Source: Roseburia inulinivorans DSM 16841 (GTDB lineage: Bacteria; Bacillota; Clostridia; Lachnospirales; Lachnospiraceae). From it: 64,000 nucleotides of DNA. Location of the stretch: positions 1-64,000 of the forward strand of contig NZ_ACFY01000094.1 in NCBI RefSeq assembly GCF_000174195.1, read 5' to 3'. The translations under genes and the position numbers were made by a program. The notes under the pieces were generated by a model. That model saw only the letters and a program-made list of their open reading frames with translations, did no database searches and was not told where the DNA came from. Shown piece after piece: positions 35,096 through 43,332 of this stretch (within the stretch, counting starts at the first letter, position 1; each line of letters begins with the position of its first letter).

Positions 35096-35956
35096 ATGGC
35101 CGTTTTTCGCATTGAACGGACCCGTGATTATACTGTGATGAGCAATCATCATTTACGAAATGCAAACCTGTCGTTAAAAGCCAAGGGACTGCTTTCCATG
35201 ATGTTATCTTTGCCAGAGGACTGGAATTACACCACCCGTGGTCTTGCAAAGATCTGTAAGGAGGGCGTGGATGCCATAGGCGCTGCGTTGCGGGAATTGG
35301 AGGCTGCCGGTTACATTGTGCGGCACAAGCTGCGTGACCGGCAGGGACGCATCAGCGATACAGAGTATGTCATATACGAGCAGCCACAGCTTAGAAAACC
35401 GGATACGGATTCACCAGATACGGAAAACCCGTATATGGATAAACCGGATACGGAAAAGCCCGCAGAATTAAATATAGAGAAATCTAATACTCAAAAACAA
35501 AATATTTATGGATCAAGTACCGATTCCATTCCCTTCCGGGATTGCGCGGCAGATTGTCTGCCGGAACGGAAAGGAAGGGATGCGATGTCACTCACAGAGA
35601 TAGAGAGTTATCGGGAATTGATTCAGGAGAATATCGGGTATGAATACCTGTGTCAGCAGTATGAAACTTATCGGGAGGATTTGGATGAGATTGTGGAGCT
35701 AATCGTGGAAACGGTCTGTGCAAAGCGAAAGACCACCCGTATTGCAGGAAGTGATTTTCCGCATGAAATCGTTCGTTCCAGGTTCTTGAAGCTGGATAAC
35801 TCGCACATTGAGTTTGTCATGGACTGTTTACAGAAGAACACCACGGAAATTCGCAACATGAAGCAGTATCTTCTGACCGTTCTGTTCAATGCACCGACCA
35901 CGATAAGCAATCATTACACCTCACAAGTAAATCACGATCTGTATGGCGGCTGGTAA
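35096..35956 (+). CDS. Replication-initiator-like protein with DUF6017 domain
   Basis: A 286-residue protein starting at ATG 35096 behind GGAAGGAG. A winged-helix N-terminus (LSLKAKGLLSMMLSLPEDWNY, GLAKICKEGVDAIGAALREL) resembles DnaD/replisome-organiser proteins. A linker with PDTE/PDTD repeats (about residues 95-125) follows, then the C-terminal DUF6017 domain (VELIVETVCAKRKTTRIAG, HIEFVMDCLQKNTTEIRNMKQYLL). By context it may promote replication of the excised circle; that role is inferred. Confidence 0.75.
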   Translation: MAVFRIERTRDYTVMSNHHLRNANLSLKAKGLLSMMLSLPEDWNYTTRGLAKICKEGVDAIGAALRELEAAGYIVRHKLRDRQGRISDTEYVIYEQPQLRKPDTDSPDTENPYMDKPDTEKPAELNIEKSNTQKQNIYGSSTDSIPFRDCAADCLPERKGRDAMSLTEIESYRELIQENIGYEYLCQQYETYREDLDEIVELIVETVCAKRKTTRIAGSDFPHEIVRSRFLKLDNSHIEFVMDCLQKNTTEIRNMKQYLLTVLFNAPTTISNHYTSQVNHDLYGGW

Positions 35957-36003
35957 ATGGTCGCTTTTTTATTGCCCGGAACTGCCGGGAGAAAGGAGCA
36001 AGC

Positions 36004-36318
36004 ATGATGTCTGAGGGAAAGACCATAGGGCAGCTGATGGAAGAAATGCGGGCAAAGGCAGGAGCGCAGAATTATCACGGTCATGGATATATGGATCTCC
36101 AGCGTTTTGCGGAGGACACCCGGCACATGATTATTTTTGATGTGCTGACGAACGATTCCCCTGTTGGCTGGAAAGGCGAACGAACCCGCCTGTTCCTGTC
36201 GGATACTGGTTATGAAAAAGCACTGGATAGTCAGGAAAAGGGGCAGATTAAGATTTTGAGCCACGCAAAGGTACGTCAGGGCAATCTGCACTATGACCGT
36301 TCTGACCAGTTACGCTAA
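36004..36318 (+). CDS. Conserved element protein, paralogue of 34538-34813
   Basis: A 104-residue protein. After an N-terminal extension (GQLMEEMRAKAGAQN), RFAEDTRHMIIFDVL, GERTRLFLSDTGYEKAL and SQEKGQIKILSHAKVRQGNL repeat the layout of the protein at 34538. GAAAGGAGC precedes ATG 36004. Unknown function. About 100 non-coding bases follow. Confidence 0.7.
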   Translation: MMSEGKTIGQLMEEMRAKAGAQNYHGHGYMDLQRFAEDTRHMIIFDVLTNDSPVGWKGERTRLFLSDTGYEKALDSQEKGQIKILSHAKVRQGNLHYDRSDQLR

Positions 36319-36416
36319 GGAGGGTGATATGAAGCGTTATCTTCTGCGGCGGCTGGTGGTTCCGCCTTAGCAAAAAAAGAGATTCCCTGCAAACTTCGTG
36401 GAAAGGAGGCGAGAAA

Positions 36417-36917
36417 ATGCAGGAAGAAGTGGAAAACAGAACTTTGACGCTGGTTGTCAGTGGAACAAAGTTTACCGGCAGAATGTTTAAGGCTGCCATA
36501 AGCAAGTACATGGCACATCGCAAGGAAAAGAAGCTGGAAAAACAGAGAAGCCGTGATGCGCCGGTTGTTCCGCATGGAAAACAGACTGTGAAGCAGCTTG
36601 TCGGGCAGAATCAGGGAATATCCAACATTGAGATCACAGACCCCTCTATCAAGGAGTTTGAGAAAATCGCCCGGAAATATGGTGTGGATTATGCGGTGAA
36701 AAAGGACCGCAGCAGTTCTCCGCCAAAGTACCTGATTTTTTTCAAAGGCCGTGATGCAGATGCTCTGACAGCAGCTTTTACAGAGTACACCAACAAAAAG
36801 GTCAAAAAGGCAACGAAAACAGAGCGCCCGTCCGTACTGGCAAAACTTAACCAGTTCAAAGAGATGGTTAAAAATGCTGTGGTGGATCGCACCAAGCGAA
36901 AGGAGCTGGAACGATGA
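36417..36917 (+). CDS. PcfB-family protein (DUF3801)
   Basis: A 166-residue basic protein. The central region ISNIEITDPSIKEFEKIARKYGVDYAVKKD and LIFFKGRDADALTAAF are typical of PcfB, a relaxosome-processing partner of the coupling protein in pCF10-type conjugation. GGAGGCG precedes ATG 36417. It overlaps the coupling protein gene by four bases. Confidence 0.85.
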   Translation: MQEEVENRTLTLVVSGTKFTGRMFKAAISKYMAHRKEKKLEKQRSRDAPVVPHGKQTVKQLVGQNQGISNIEITDPSIKEFEKIARKYGVDYAVKKDRSSSPPKYLIFFKGRDADALTAAFTEYTNKKVKKATKTERPSVLAKLNQFKEMVKNAVVDRTKRKELER

Positions 36918-38743
36918 AAAAGACATTGGACATCAAAAAGCTCATTTTGCTGAATATGCCGTATATCCTGCTGGGGCTGTTTGCTACCAATTTTGGAGAG
37001 GCATGGCGAATGGCACAAGGGGCGGATGCTTCAGAAAAGTTTCTTTCGCTGGTTGCGGTTCTGCCTGGGGCGTTGCAAAGTTTCTGGCCAAGCCTGCATC
37101 CATTGGACTTGTTAGTAGGGCTGTGCTGCGGTGTTGGTCTGAGGCTGGCGGTGTATCTTAAAAGCAAGAACGCCAAGAAATATCGACATGGTTTGGAATA
37201 TGGTTCGGCCCGCTGGGGAACCCGTGAGGATATTGCACCTTACGTTGATCCTGTATTTCAGAACAATGTGATTCTGACGAAAACGGAGAGCCTGACCATG
37301 AACAGCCGCCCCAAGGACCCCAAGACTGCCAGAAACAAAAATGTACTGGTGATTGGCGGCTCCGGTTCCGGTAAGACCCGATTCTGGCTGAAACCCAACC
37401 TGATGCAGATGCACAGCTCCTATGTTGTGACGGACCCGAAGGGAACCATTTTGGTGGAGTGCGGAAAAATGCTCCAAAGGGGTGCGCCCAAGCTGGGGAA
37501 GGACGGAAAGCCCATGAAGGATAAGCACGGCAAGGTCATTTATGAGCCGTACCGAATCAAGGTCCTAAATACCATCAACTTCAAAAAATCCATGCATTAT
37601 AATCCCTTTGCGTATATTCACAGCGAAAAGGATATTTTGAAGCTGGTAACAACGCTGATCGCCAATACCAAAGGCGAAGGCAAGGCCGGAGACGATTTCT
37701 GGGTAAAAGCGGAAACATTGCTGTATTGCGCGTTGATTGGATATATCCACTATGAAGCTCCGGTGGAGGAGCAAAACTTCTCCACCCTCATCGAGTTCAT
37801 CAACGCCATGGAAGTCCGTGAGGATGACGAGGAATTCAAAAACCCCGTAGACCTGATGTTTGATGCACTGGAATCGGAAAAGCCAAACCACTTCGCAGTG
37901 CGGCAGTATAAGAAATATAAGCTGGCAGCCGGAAAAACCGCTAAGTCGATTTTGATTTCCTGCGGTGCGCGTCTGGCCGTATTTGATATTGCGGAGCTGC
38001 GCGAGGTTACATCCTACGATGAGTTGGAACTGGATACGCTGGGAGACAGAAAAACGGCTCTGTTCCTCATTATGAGTGATACGGATGACAGTTTTAACTT
38101 TCTCATTTCCATGTGCTACACCCAGTTATTCAACCTGCTTTGTGAAAAGGCCGACGATGTGTATGGCGGCAGGCTTCCAGTTCATGTGCGCTGTCTGATT
38201 GATGAGTGTGCCAACATCGGGCAGATTCCGAAGCTGGAAAAGCTGGTGGCCACCATCCGAAGCCGTGAAATCTCTGCCTGTCTGGTGTTGCAGGCACAGA
38301 GCCAGCTCAAGGCAATTTACAAAGATAATGCCGATACCATCATCGGCAATATGGATACTTCCATCTTCCTGGGTGGCAAAGAGCCAACAACGCTGAAAGA
38401 GCTGGCGGCTGTTCTGGGAAAGGAGACCATAGACACTTACAACACCGGAGAGAGCCGGGGACGGGAGACCTCCCACTCGCTTAACTATCAGAAATTGGGA
38501 AAAGAGCTGATGAGCCAGGACGAGCTGGCAGTTATGGATGGCGGCAAGTGCATCTTGCAGTTGCGCGGTGTGCGTCCGTTTCTTTCAGACAAGTATGACA
38601 TTACCAGACACCCTAATTTCAAATACACAGCTGATGCAGACAAGCGAAATACCTTTGATATTGAAGCATTTTTGTCTGCCAGACTAAAACTCAAGCCTGA
38701 TGAGGTCTGCGATGTATATGAAGTAGACACGGAGGGCGTGTAA
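36914..38743 (+). CDS. VirD4/TraG-type coupling protein
   Basis: A 609-residue ATPase. Two N-terminal membrane segments (about residues 10-30 and 60-82) are followed by Walker A GGSGSGKTRFWLKPN (about residue 148 onwards), VVTDPKGTIL, and Walker B VRCLIDECANIGQI. The C-terminal end is acidic. It delivers the relaxase-bound strand to the channel. It is coupled to pcfB by an ATGA overlap. Confidence 0.92.
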   Translation: MKKTLDIKKLILLNMPYILLGLFATNFGEAWRMAQGADASEKFLSLVAVLPGALQSFWPSLHPLDLLVGLCCGVGLRLAVYLKSKNAKKYRHGLEYGSARWGTREDIAPYVDPVFQNNVILTKTESLTMNSRPKDPKTARNKNVLVIGGSGSGKTRFWLKPNLMQMHSSYVVTDPKGTILVECGKMLQRGAPKLGKDGKPMKDKHGKVIYEPYRIKVLNTINFKKSMHYNPFAYIHSEKDILKLVTTLIANTKGEGKAGDDFWVKAETLLYCALIGYIHYEAPVEEQNFSTLIEFINAMEVREDDEEFKNPVDLMFDALESEKPNHFAVRQYKKYKLAAGKTAKSILISCGARLAVFDIAELREVTSYDELELDTLGDRKTALFLIMSDTDDSFNFLISMCYTQLFNLLCEKADDVYGGRLPVHVRCLIDECANIGQIPKLEKLVATIRSREISACLVLQAQSQLKAIYKDNADTIIGNMDTSIFLGGKEPTTLKELAAVLGKETIDTYNTGESRGRETSHSLNYQKLGKELMSQDELAVMDGGKCILQLRGVRPFLSDKYDITRHPNFKYTADADKRNTFDIEAFLSARLKLKPDEVCDVYEVDTEGV

Positions 38744-38853
38744 TACGGTTCCGCTGAGAAAGGAGTGATCGTATCTATTTGCCGCAACTGCCTCTGTTGA
38801 GGCCATTGGCGTACAAAGCGGGCAATCATCAACAAAATAATGAAAAAGGAGGA

Positions 38854-38906
38854 CAGCCGGAATCAGGCTCTCATAGATAGAGGGCAGATTGTTCCGGCTT
38901 TTGTGC
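38854..38906 (+). terminator. Internal hairpin, possible attenuator
   Basis: GCCGGAA (about 38856-38862) pairs with TTCCGGC (about 38894-38900), followed by TTTT. It lies in the 216-base gap between the coupling protein gene and the Maff2 gene. It could set different expression for the genes on either side. Confidence 0.5.
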
Positions 38907-38959
38907 GCTTATGAAACAAACCTAACTAATCATTCAAATGATTCCGGCTAATATTATTT

Positions 38960-39178
38960 ATGGCATTTTTTGAACAGGCAATTACCGTTCTTCAGACTCT
39001 CGTTATCGCTCTGGGCGCTGGTCTTGGTATCTGGGGTGTCATCAACCTGTTGGAAGGTTACGGCAACGACAACCCTGGCGCCAAATCTCAGGGCATGAAG
39101 CAGCTCATGGCCGGCGCCGGTGTAGCCGTAGTCGGCATGGTTCTTGTACCTCTGCTCTCCGGGCTGTTCTCTGTCTAA
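38960..39178 (+). CDS. Maff2-family small membrane protein
   Basis: A 72-residue protein with two hydrophobic helices around a polar turn (EGYGNDNPGAKSQGMKQLM), the mark of the Maff2 family. It lies directly before VirB6, where type IV systems carry VirB2/TrbC-like pilins, and size and topology fit. Codon use is unusually C-rich, as in highly expressed genes. No clear ribosome binding site precedes ATG 38960, which is odd for such a gene. Confidence 0.8.
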   Translation: MAFFEQAITVLQTLVIALGAGLGIWGVINLLEGYGNDNPGAKSQGMKQLMAGAGVAVVGMVLVPLLSGLFSV

Positions 39179-39247
39179 GCGTTCCTGCATGAAATCCTTG
39201 CCGCTCCCGCAGCTCTGCGGGGGCGGCGGAAAGGAGGTTGACACCGT

Positions 39248-40117
39248 ATGGATTTCTTACTTGAAGCCCTGACGAATTGGCTGAAAGAAATGCTGGTGGG
39301 CGGTATTATGAGCAACCTTTCGGGGATGTTTGACAGTGTAAACCAACAGGTCGCGGATATATCCGTACAGGTAGGACAGACCCCACAGGGATGGAATGGC
39401 AGTATTTTCAATATGATTGAGAATCTGTCCAACTCCATCATGGTGCCGATTGCAGGTGTGATCCTGGCTATCGTGATGACCGTAGACCTGATCCAGATGA
39501 TTGCAGACAAGAACAACCTGCATGATGTGGATACCTGGATGATTTTCAAGTGGATGTTCAAATCAGCTGCCGCCATCCTCATTGTCACAAACACATGGAA
39601 TATCGTGATGGGCGTCTTTGATATGGCGCAGAGCGTGGTGGCGCAGGCGGCAGGGATTATCAATTCGGATGCGTCCATTGACATTTCCTCAGTTATGACC
39701 GATCTGGAACCGAGGCTGATGGAAATGGATTTGGGACCGCTGTTCGGACTGTGGTTCCAATCCCTCTTTATTGGCATTACCATGTGGGCGTTGTATATCT
39801 GTATCTTTATCGTTATTTATGGCCGTATGATCGAGATCTACCTTGTAACTTCGGTGGCTCCCGTTCCAATGGCTGCAATGATGGGCAAAGAATGGGGCGG
39901 TATGGGACAGAATTACCTCCGATCCCTGCTGGCACTGGGCTTTCAGGCGTTTCTCATTATCGTCTGCGTGGCAATTTATGCTGTGCTGGTGCAGAACATC
40001 GCTCTGGAAGATGACATCATCATGGCAATCTGGAGCTGCGTGGGCTACACCGTACTGCTATGTTTTACGCTGTTCAAAACCGGCAGTCTCGCCAAATCAG
40101 TCTTTCAGGCGCACTAA
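39248..40117 (+). CDS. VirB6/TrbL-family channel protein
   Basis: A 289-residue polytopic protein: six or seven hydrophobic segments (LSNSIMVPIAGVILAIVMTVDL, ALYICIFIVIYGRMIEIYLVTSVAPVPM and others, each part only). The Ser/Pro-rich SVAPVPMAAMMG loop is conserved in these proteins. It should form part of the inner-membrane channel. GGAGGT precedes ATG 39248. Confidence 0.85.
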   Translation: MDFLLEALTNWLKEMLVGGIMSNLSGMFDSVNQQVADISVQVGQTPQGWNGSIFNMIENLSNSIMVPIAGVILAIVMTVDLIQMIADKNNLHDVDTWMIFKWMFKSAAAILIVTNTWNIVMGVFDMAQSVVAQAAGIINSDASIDISSVMTDLEPRLMEMDLGPLFGLWFQSLFIGITMWALYICIFIVIYGRMIEIYLVTSVAPVPMAAMMGKEWGGMGQNYLRSLLALGFQAFLIIVCVAIYAVLVQNIALEDDIIMAIWSCVGYTVLLCFTLFKTGSLAKSVFQAH

Positions 40118-40137
40118 AACGGAAGGAGGTTTCCACA

Positions 40138-40593
40138 TTGGCTTATGTACCCGTACCCAAGGACTTAACAAAAGTCAAAACAAAGGTCATGTTCAATCTG
40201 ACCAAGCGGCAGCTTATCTGCTTCACGGGCGGAGCGCTTATTGGCGTACCGCTTTTCTTTTTGCTCAGAAAACCTACCGGAAACAGTGTAGCGGCTATGT
40301 GTATGATGCTGGTTATGCTGCCCTTCTTTATGCTGGCTGTGTACGAAAAGCATGGACAGCCCCTGGAAAAGATCGTGGGCAACATTCTCAAAGTAGCTGT
40401 AATCCGTCCAAAGCAGCGACCTTACCAGACCAACAACTTTTATGCCGTATTAAAGCGGCAGGAAATGCTCGATAAGGAGGTGTATGACATTGTTCACCGC
40501 AATAAAAAAATGGCTGCATCGGATGTTCGGAAAAACCGAGGAAAAAACTGTGCAGCCGGTAAAGACAAAGAAAAAGCTGTCCCGCGCCGATAA
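40138..40593 (+). CDS. PrgI-family (VirB3-like) protein
   Basis: A 151-residue protein starting at TTG 40138 behind GGAGGT. VPVPKDLTKVKTKVMFNLTKRQLICF opens the PrgI family (quoted in part); two adjacent membrane helices follow and the C-terminus is basic. It overlaps the VirB4 gene by 110 bases, so the two are read in different frames there. Confidence 0.85.
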   Translation: MAYVPVPKDLTKVKTKVMFNLTKRQLICFTGGALIGVPLFFLLRKPTGNSVAAMCMMLVMLPFFMLAVYEKHGQPLEKIVGNILKVAVIRPKQRPYQTNNFYAVLKRQEMLDKEVYDIVHRNKKMAASDVRKNRGKNCAAGKDKEKAVPRR

Positions 40594-42952
40594 GAAGCAG
40601 ATCGAAGCGGCCATTGCCCGCGCTAACCGCACGGACAAAAAAGGAAAATCTGCGCAGGACAGTATCCCTTATGAACGGATGTGGCCGGACGGAATCTGCC
40701 GCATATCGGACAGCCACTACACAAAGACCATCCAGTTTCAGGACATCAACTATCAGCTCTCCCAAAACGAAGATAAGACGGCAATCTTTGAGGGTTGGTG
40801 TGATTTCCTCAATTATTTTGACAGCTCGATTCATTTCCAGCTGTCTTTTTTGAACCTTGCGGCATCGGAGGAGACCTTTGCTAACTCCATTTCCATCCCG
40901 CCCCAGAGGGACGCCTTTGACAGTATCCGCGAGGAATACACCACAATGCTGCAAAATCAGCTGGCCAGAGGTAACAACGGTCTCATCAAGACCAAATATC
41001 TGACCTTTGGTATCGACGCGGACAGCATCAAAGCCGCCAAGCCCCGTCTGGAGCGTATTGAGACAGATATACTTAATAACTTCAAGCGTCTTGGTGTAGC
41101 TGCCAGAACGCTGGACGGTAAAGAAAGGCTTTTTCAGCTTCATGCGGTATTCCACATGGATGAACAACTCCCGTTTCAGTTTGAATGGGACTGGCTGGCT
41201 CCTTCCGGTCTGTCCACAAAGGATTTTATTGCACCAAGCTCCTTTGAGTTCCGCACCGGCAAGCAGTTCCGTATGGGCAAGAAATACGGGGCTGTTTCTT
41301 TTTTGCAGATTCTCGCACCGGAGCTGAATGACCGTCTGTTGGCTGATTTTCTGGATATGGAAAGTTCGCTCATTGTGAGTATGCACATTCAGTCGGTGGA
41401 TCAGGTGAAAGCCATCAAAACGGTAAAGCGGAAGATTACCGACCTGGACCGCAGCAAGATCGAGGAACAGAAAAAAGCAGTCCGTGCCGGATACGACATG
41501 GACATCATTCCATCTGACCTTGCTACCTACGGCAGTGAAGCGAAAAAACTCTTGCAGGATTTGCAGAGCCGCAACGAGAGAATGTTCCTTTTGACCTTTC
41601 TGGTGCTGAACACAGCGGACAATCCCCGTCAGCTTGGCAACAACATCTTTCAGGCAGGCTCTATTGCCCAGAAGTATAACTGTCAGCTGACCAAGCTGGA
41701 CTTCCAGCAGGAAGAAGGGCTGATGAGCTGTCTGCCTCTGGGTCTCAATCAGATTGAGATTCAGCGAGGACTGACCACCAGTTCCACAGCTATCTTTGTG
41801 CCCTTTACTACGCAGGAACTGTTCCAGAACGGGAAAGAAGCTCTGTACTACGGCATCAATGCTCTGTCCAACAACCTCATCATGGTGGACAGAAAGCTGC
41901 TGAAAAACCCCAACGGCCTGATTCTGGGTACGCCGGGTTCCGGTAAGTCCTTCAGCGCAAAACGAGAAATTGCCAACTGCTTTTTGCTTACCAGTGATGA
42001 TGTTATTATCTGTGACCCGGAAGCGGAGTACGCACCTCTTGTTGAGCGTCTGCATGGGCAGGTCATCAAGATCTCACCTACTTCAACCAACTATATCAAT
42101 CCGATGGATCTGAATCTGGACTATTCGGATGATGAAAGCCCGCTGTCACTCAAGTCTGACTTTATCCTCAGCTTGTGTGAGCTGATCGTGGGCGGTAAGG
42201 AGGGCTTGCAGCCGGTGCAGAAAACCATTATTGACCGTTGTGTACGGCTGGTTTACAACGAATATCTCAATGACCCAAAGCCGGAGAATATGCCGATTTT
42301 GGAGGACCTTTATAACCTGTTGCGGGAGCAGGAAGAAAAAGAAGCTCAGTACATTGCAACGGCATTGGAAATCTATGTGACGGGTTCGTTGAATGTGTTC
42401 AATCATCAGAGCAATGTGGACATTGATAACCGGATTGTCTGCTATGACATCAAGGAACTGGGCAAGCAGCTTAAAAAAATCGGTATGCTGGTGGTACAGG
42501 ATCAGGTGTGGAACCGCGTTACCATCAACCGTGCCGCCCACAAGTCCACCCGTTACTACATCGACGAGATGCACCTGCTTTTGAAGGAGGAGCAGACCGC
42601 CGCCTATACGGTGGAAATCTGGAAGCGATTCCGTAAATGGGGCGGTATTCCGACAGGTATCACCCAGAATGTCAAAGACCTTTTGAGCAGCCGCGAGGTG
42701 GAAAATATCTTTGAAAATTCCGACTTCGTGTATATGCTCAACCAGGCAGGCGGAGACCGTCAGATTCTTGCTAAGCAGCTGGGTATTTCCACACACCAAT
42801 TATCTTATGTGACCCACTCCGGTGAGGGCGAGGGCCTGCTGTTTTATGGCTCTACAATCCTGCCTTTTGTGGATCACTTCCCGAAGAATACCGAGCTTTA
42901 CCGCATTATGACCACCAAACCCCAGGAACTGAAAAAGAAGGAGGATGAATGA
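40484..42952 (+). CDS. VirB4-family conjugation ATPase
   Basis: An 822-residue ATPase. A basic N-terminus is followed by the VirB4 N-domain and the ATPase domain with Walker A GTPGSGKSFSAKRE (about residues 482-489) and Walker B RYYIDEMHLLL (about 690-697). GGAGG within prgI precedes ATG 40484. It powers channel assembly. A long open frame on the opposite strand is a codon-bias shadow. Confidence 0.93.
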   Translation: MTLFTAIKKWLHRMFGKTEEKTVQPVKTKKKLSRADKKQIEAAIARANRTDKKGKSAQDSIPYERMWPDGICRISDSHYTKTIQFQDINYQLSQNEDKTAIFEGWCDFLNYFDSSIHFQLSFLNLAASEETFANSISIPPQRDAFDSIREEYTTMLQNQLARGNNGLIKTKYLTFGIDADSIKAAKPRLERIETDILNNFKRLGVAARTLDGKERLFQLHAVFHMDEQLPFQFEWDWLAPSGLSTKDFIAPSSFEFRTGKQFRMGKKYGAVSFLQILAPELNDRLLADFLDMESSLIVSMHIQSVDQVKAIKTVKRKITDLDRSKIEEQKKAVRAGYDMDIIPSDLATYGSEAKKLLQDLQSRNERMFLLTFLVLNTADNPRQLGNNIFQAGSIAQKYNCQLTKLDFQQEEGLMSCLPLGLNQIEIQRGLTTSSTAIFVPFTTQELFQNGKEALYYGINALSNNLIMVDRKLLKNPNGLILGTPGSGKSFSAKREIANCFLLTSDDVIICDPEAEYAPLVERLHGQVIKISPTSTNYINPMDLNLDYSDDESPLSLKSDFILSLCELIVGGKEGLQPVQKTIIDRCVRLVYNEYLNDPKPENMPILEDLYNLLREQEEKEAQYIATALEIYVTGSLNVFNHQSNVDIDNRIVCYDIKELGKQLKKIGMLVVQDQVWNRVTINRAAHKSTRYYIDEMHLLLKEEQTAAYTVEIWKRFRKWGGIPTGITQNVKDLLSSREVENIFENSDFVYMLNQAGGDRQILAKQLGISTHQLSYVTHSGEGEGLLFYGSTILPFVDHFPKNTELYRIMTTKPQELKKKEDE

Positions 42953-43332
42953 TGATGAACCCCAACATTTTGAATAAAAACCCGTTGATGTTTTTCGACA
43001 GGGCGGTAAATGCCCAGCGCAGCCAGCTGCTTACGGTCATGGCCGATGCGGTCAGCGAGTGTCGCACGGCGGCAGACCAGGCAGCCGAACTGAATGAGAC
43101 CGGTCAGATGGGGCTGCTCCGTTTGGCAGAGGTCTGGAGCACCATCCGTGCCAAGGAAGGTATGGGTGGTCTGGTTCTGGAAGGAACCGAAGCGAAGATC
43201 CTGTCCGATGTGGTGGCACAGTTTTATGCCTACCTGTCCGGCTGTATGTTCAACGATCCTGTGGGAATGGCCATTTATGCAGAGCTGCACTACATGATGT
43301 CCTCCCTCATGCTGGGAGAATGGTTTGAATAA
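42949..43332 (+). CDS. Conserved element protein (127 aa)
   Basis: A soluble, mostly helical protein (AVNAQRSQLLTVMADAVSEC, GLLRLAEVWSTIRAKEGMG) located between VirB4 and the CHAP hydrolase. It starts in the VirB4 stop (ATGA) with AAGGAGG upstream; three ATG codons in a row make the start ambiguous by two residues. Function unknown; its position suggests a role in the channel. Confidence 0.65.
   Translation: MMMNPNILNKNPLMFFDRAVNAQRSQLLTVMADAVSECRTAADQAAELNETGQMGLLRLAEVWSTIRAKEGMGGLVLEGTEAKILSDVVAQFYAYLSGCMFNDPVGMAIYAELHYMMSSLMLGEWFE

Noticed and set aside
40388..42055. Open frame of 555 codons opposite virB4
   Set aside because: It mirrors the coding strand's codon periodicity in a GC-rich gene, has no ribosome binding site and no recognisable domain. 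VirB4 on the other strand is certain.
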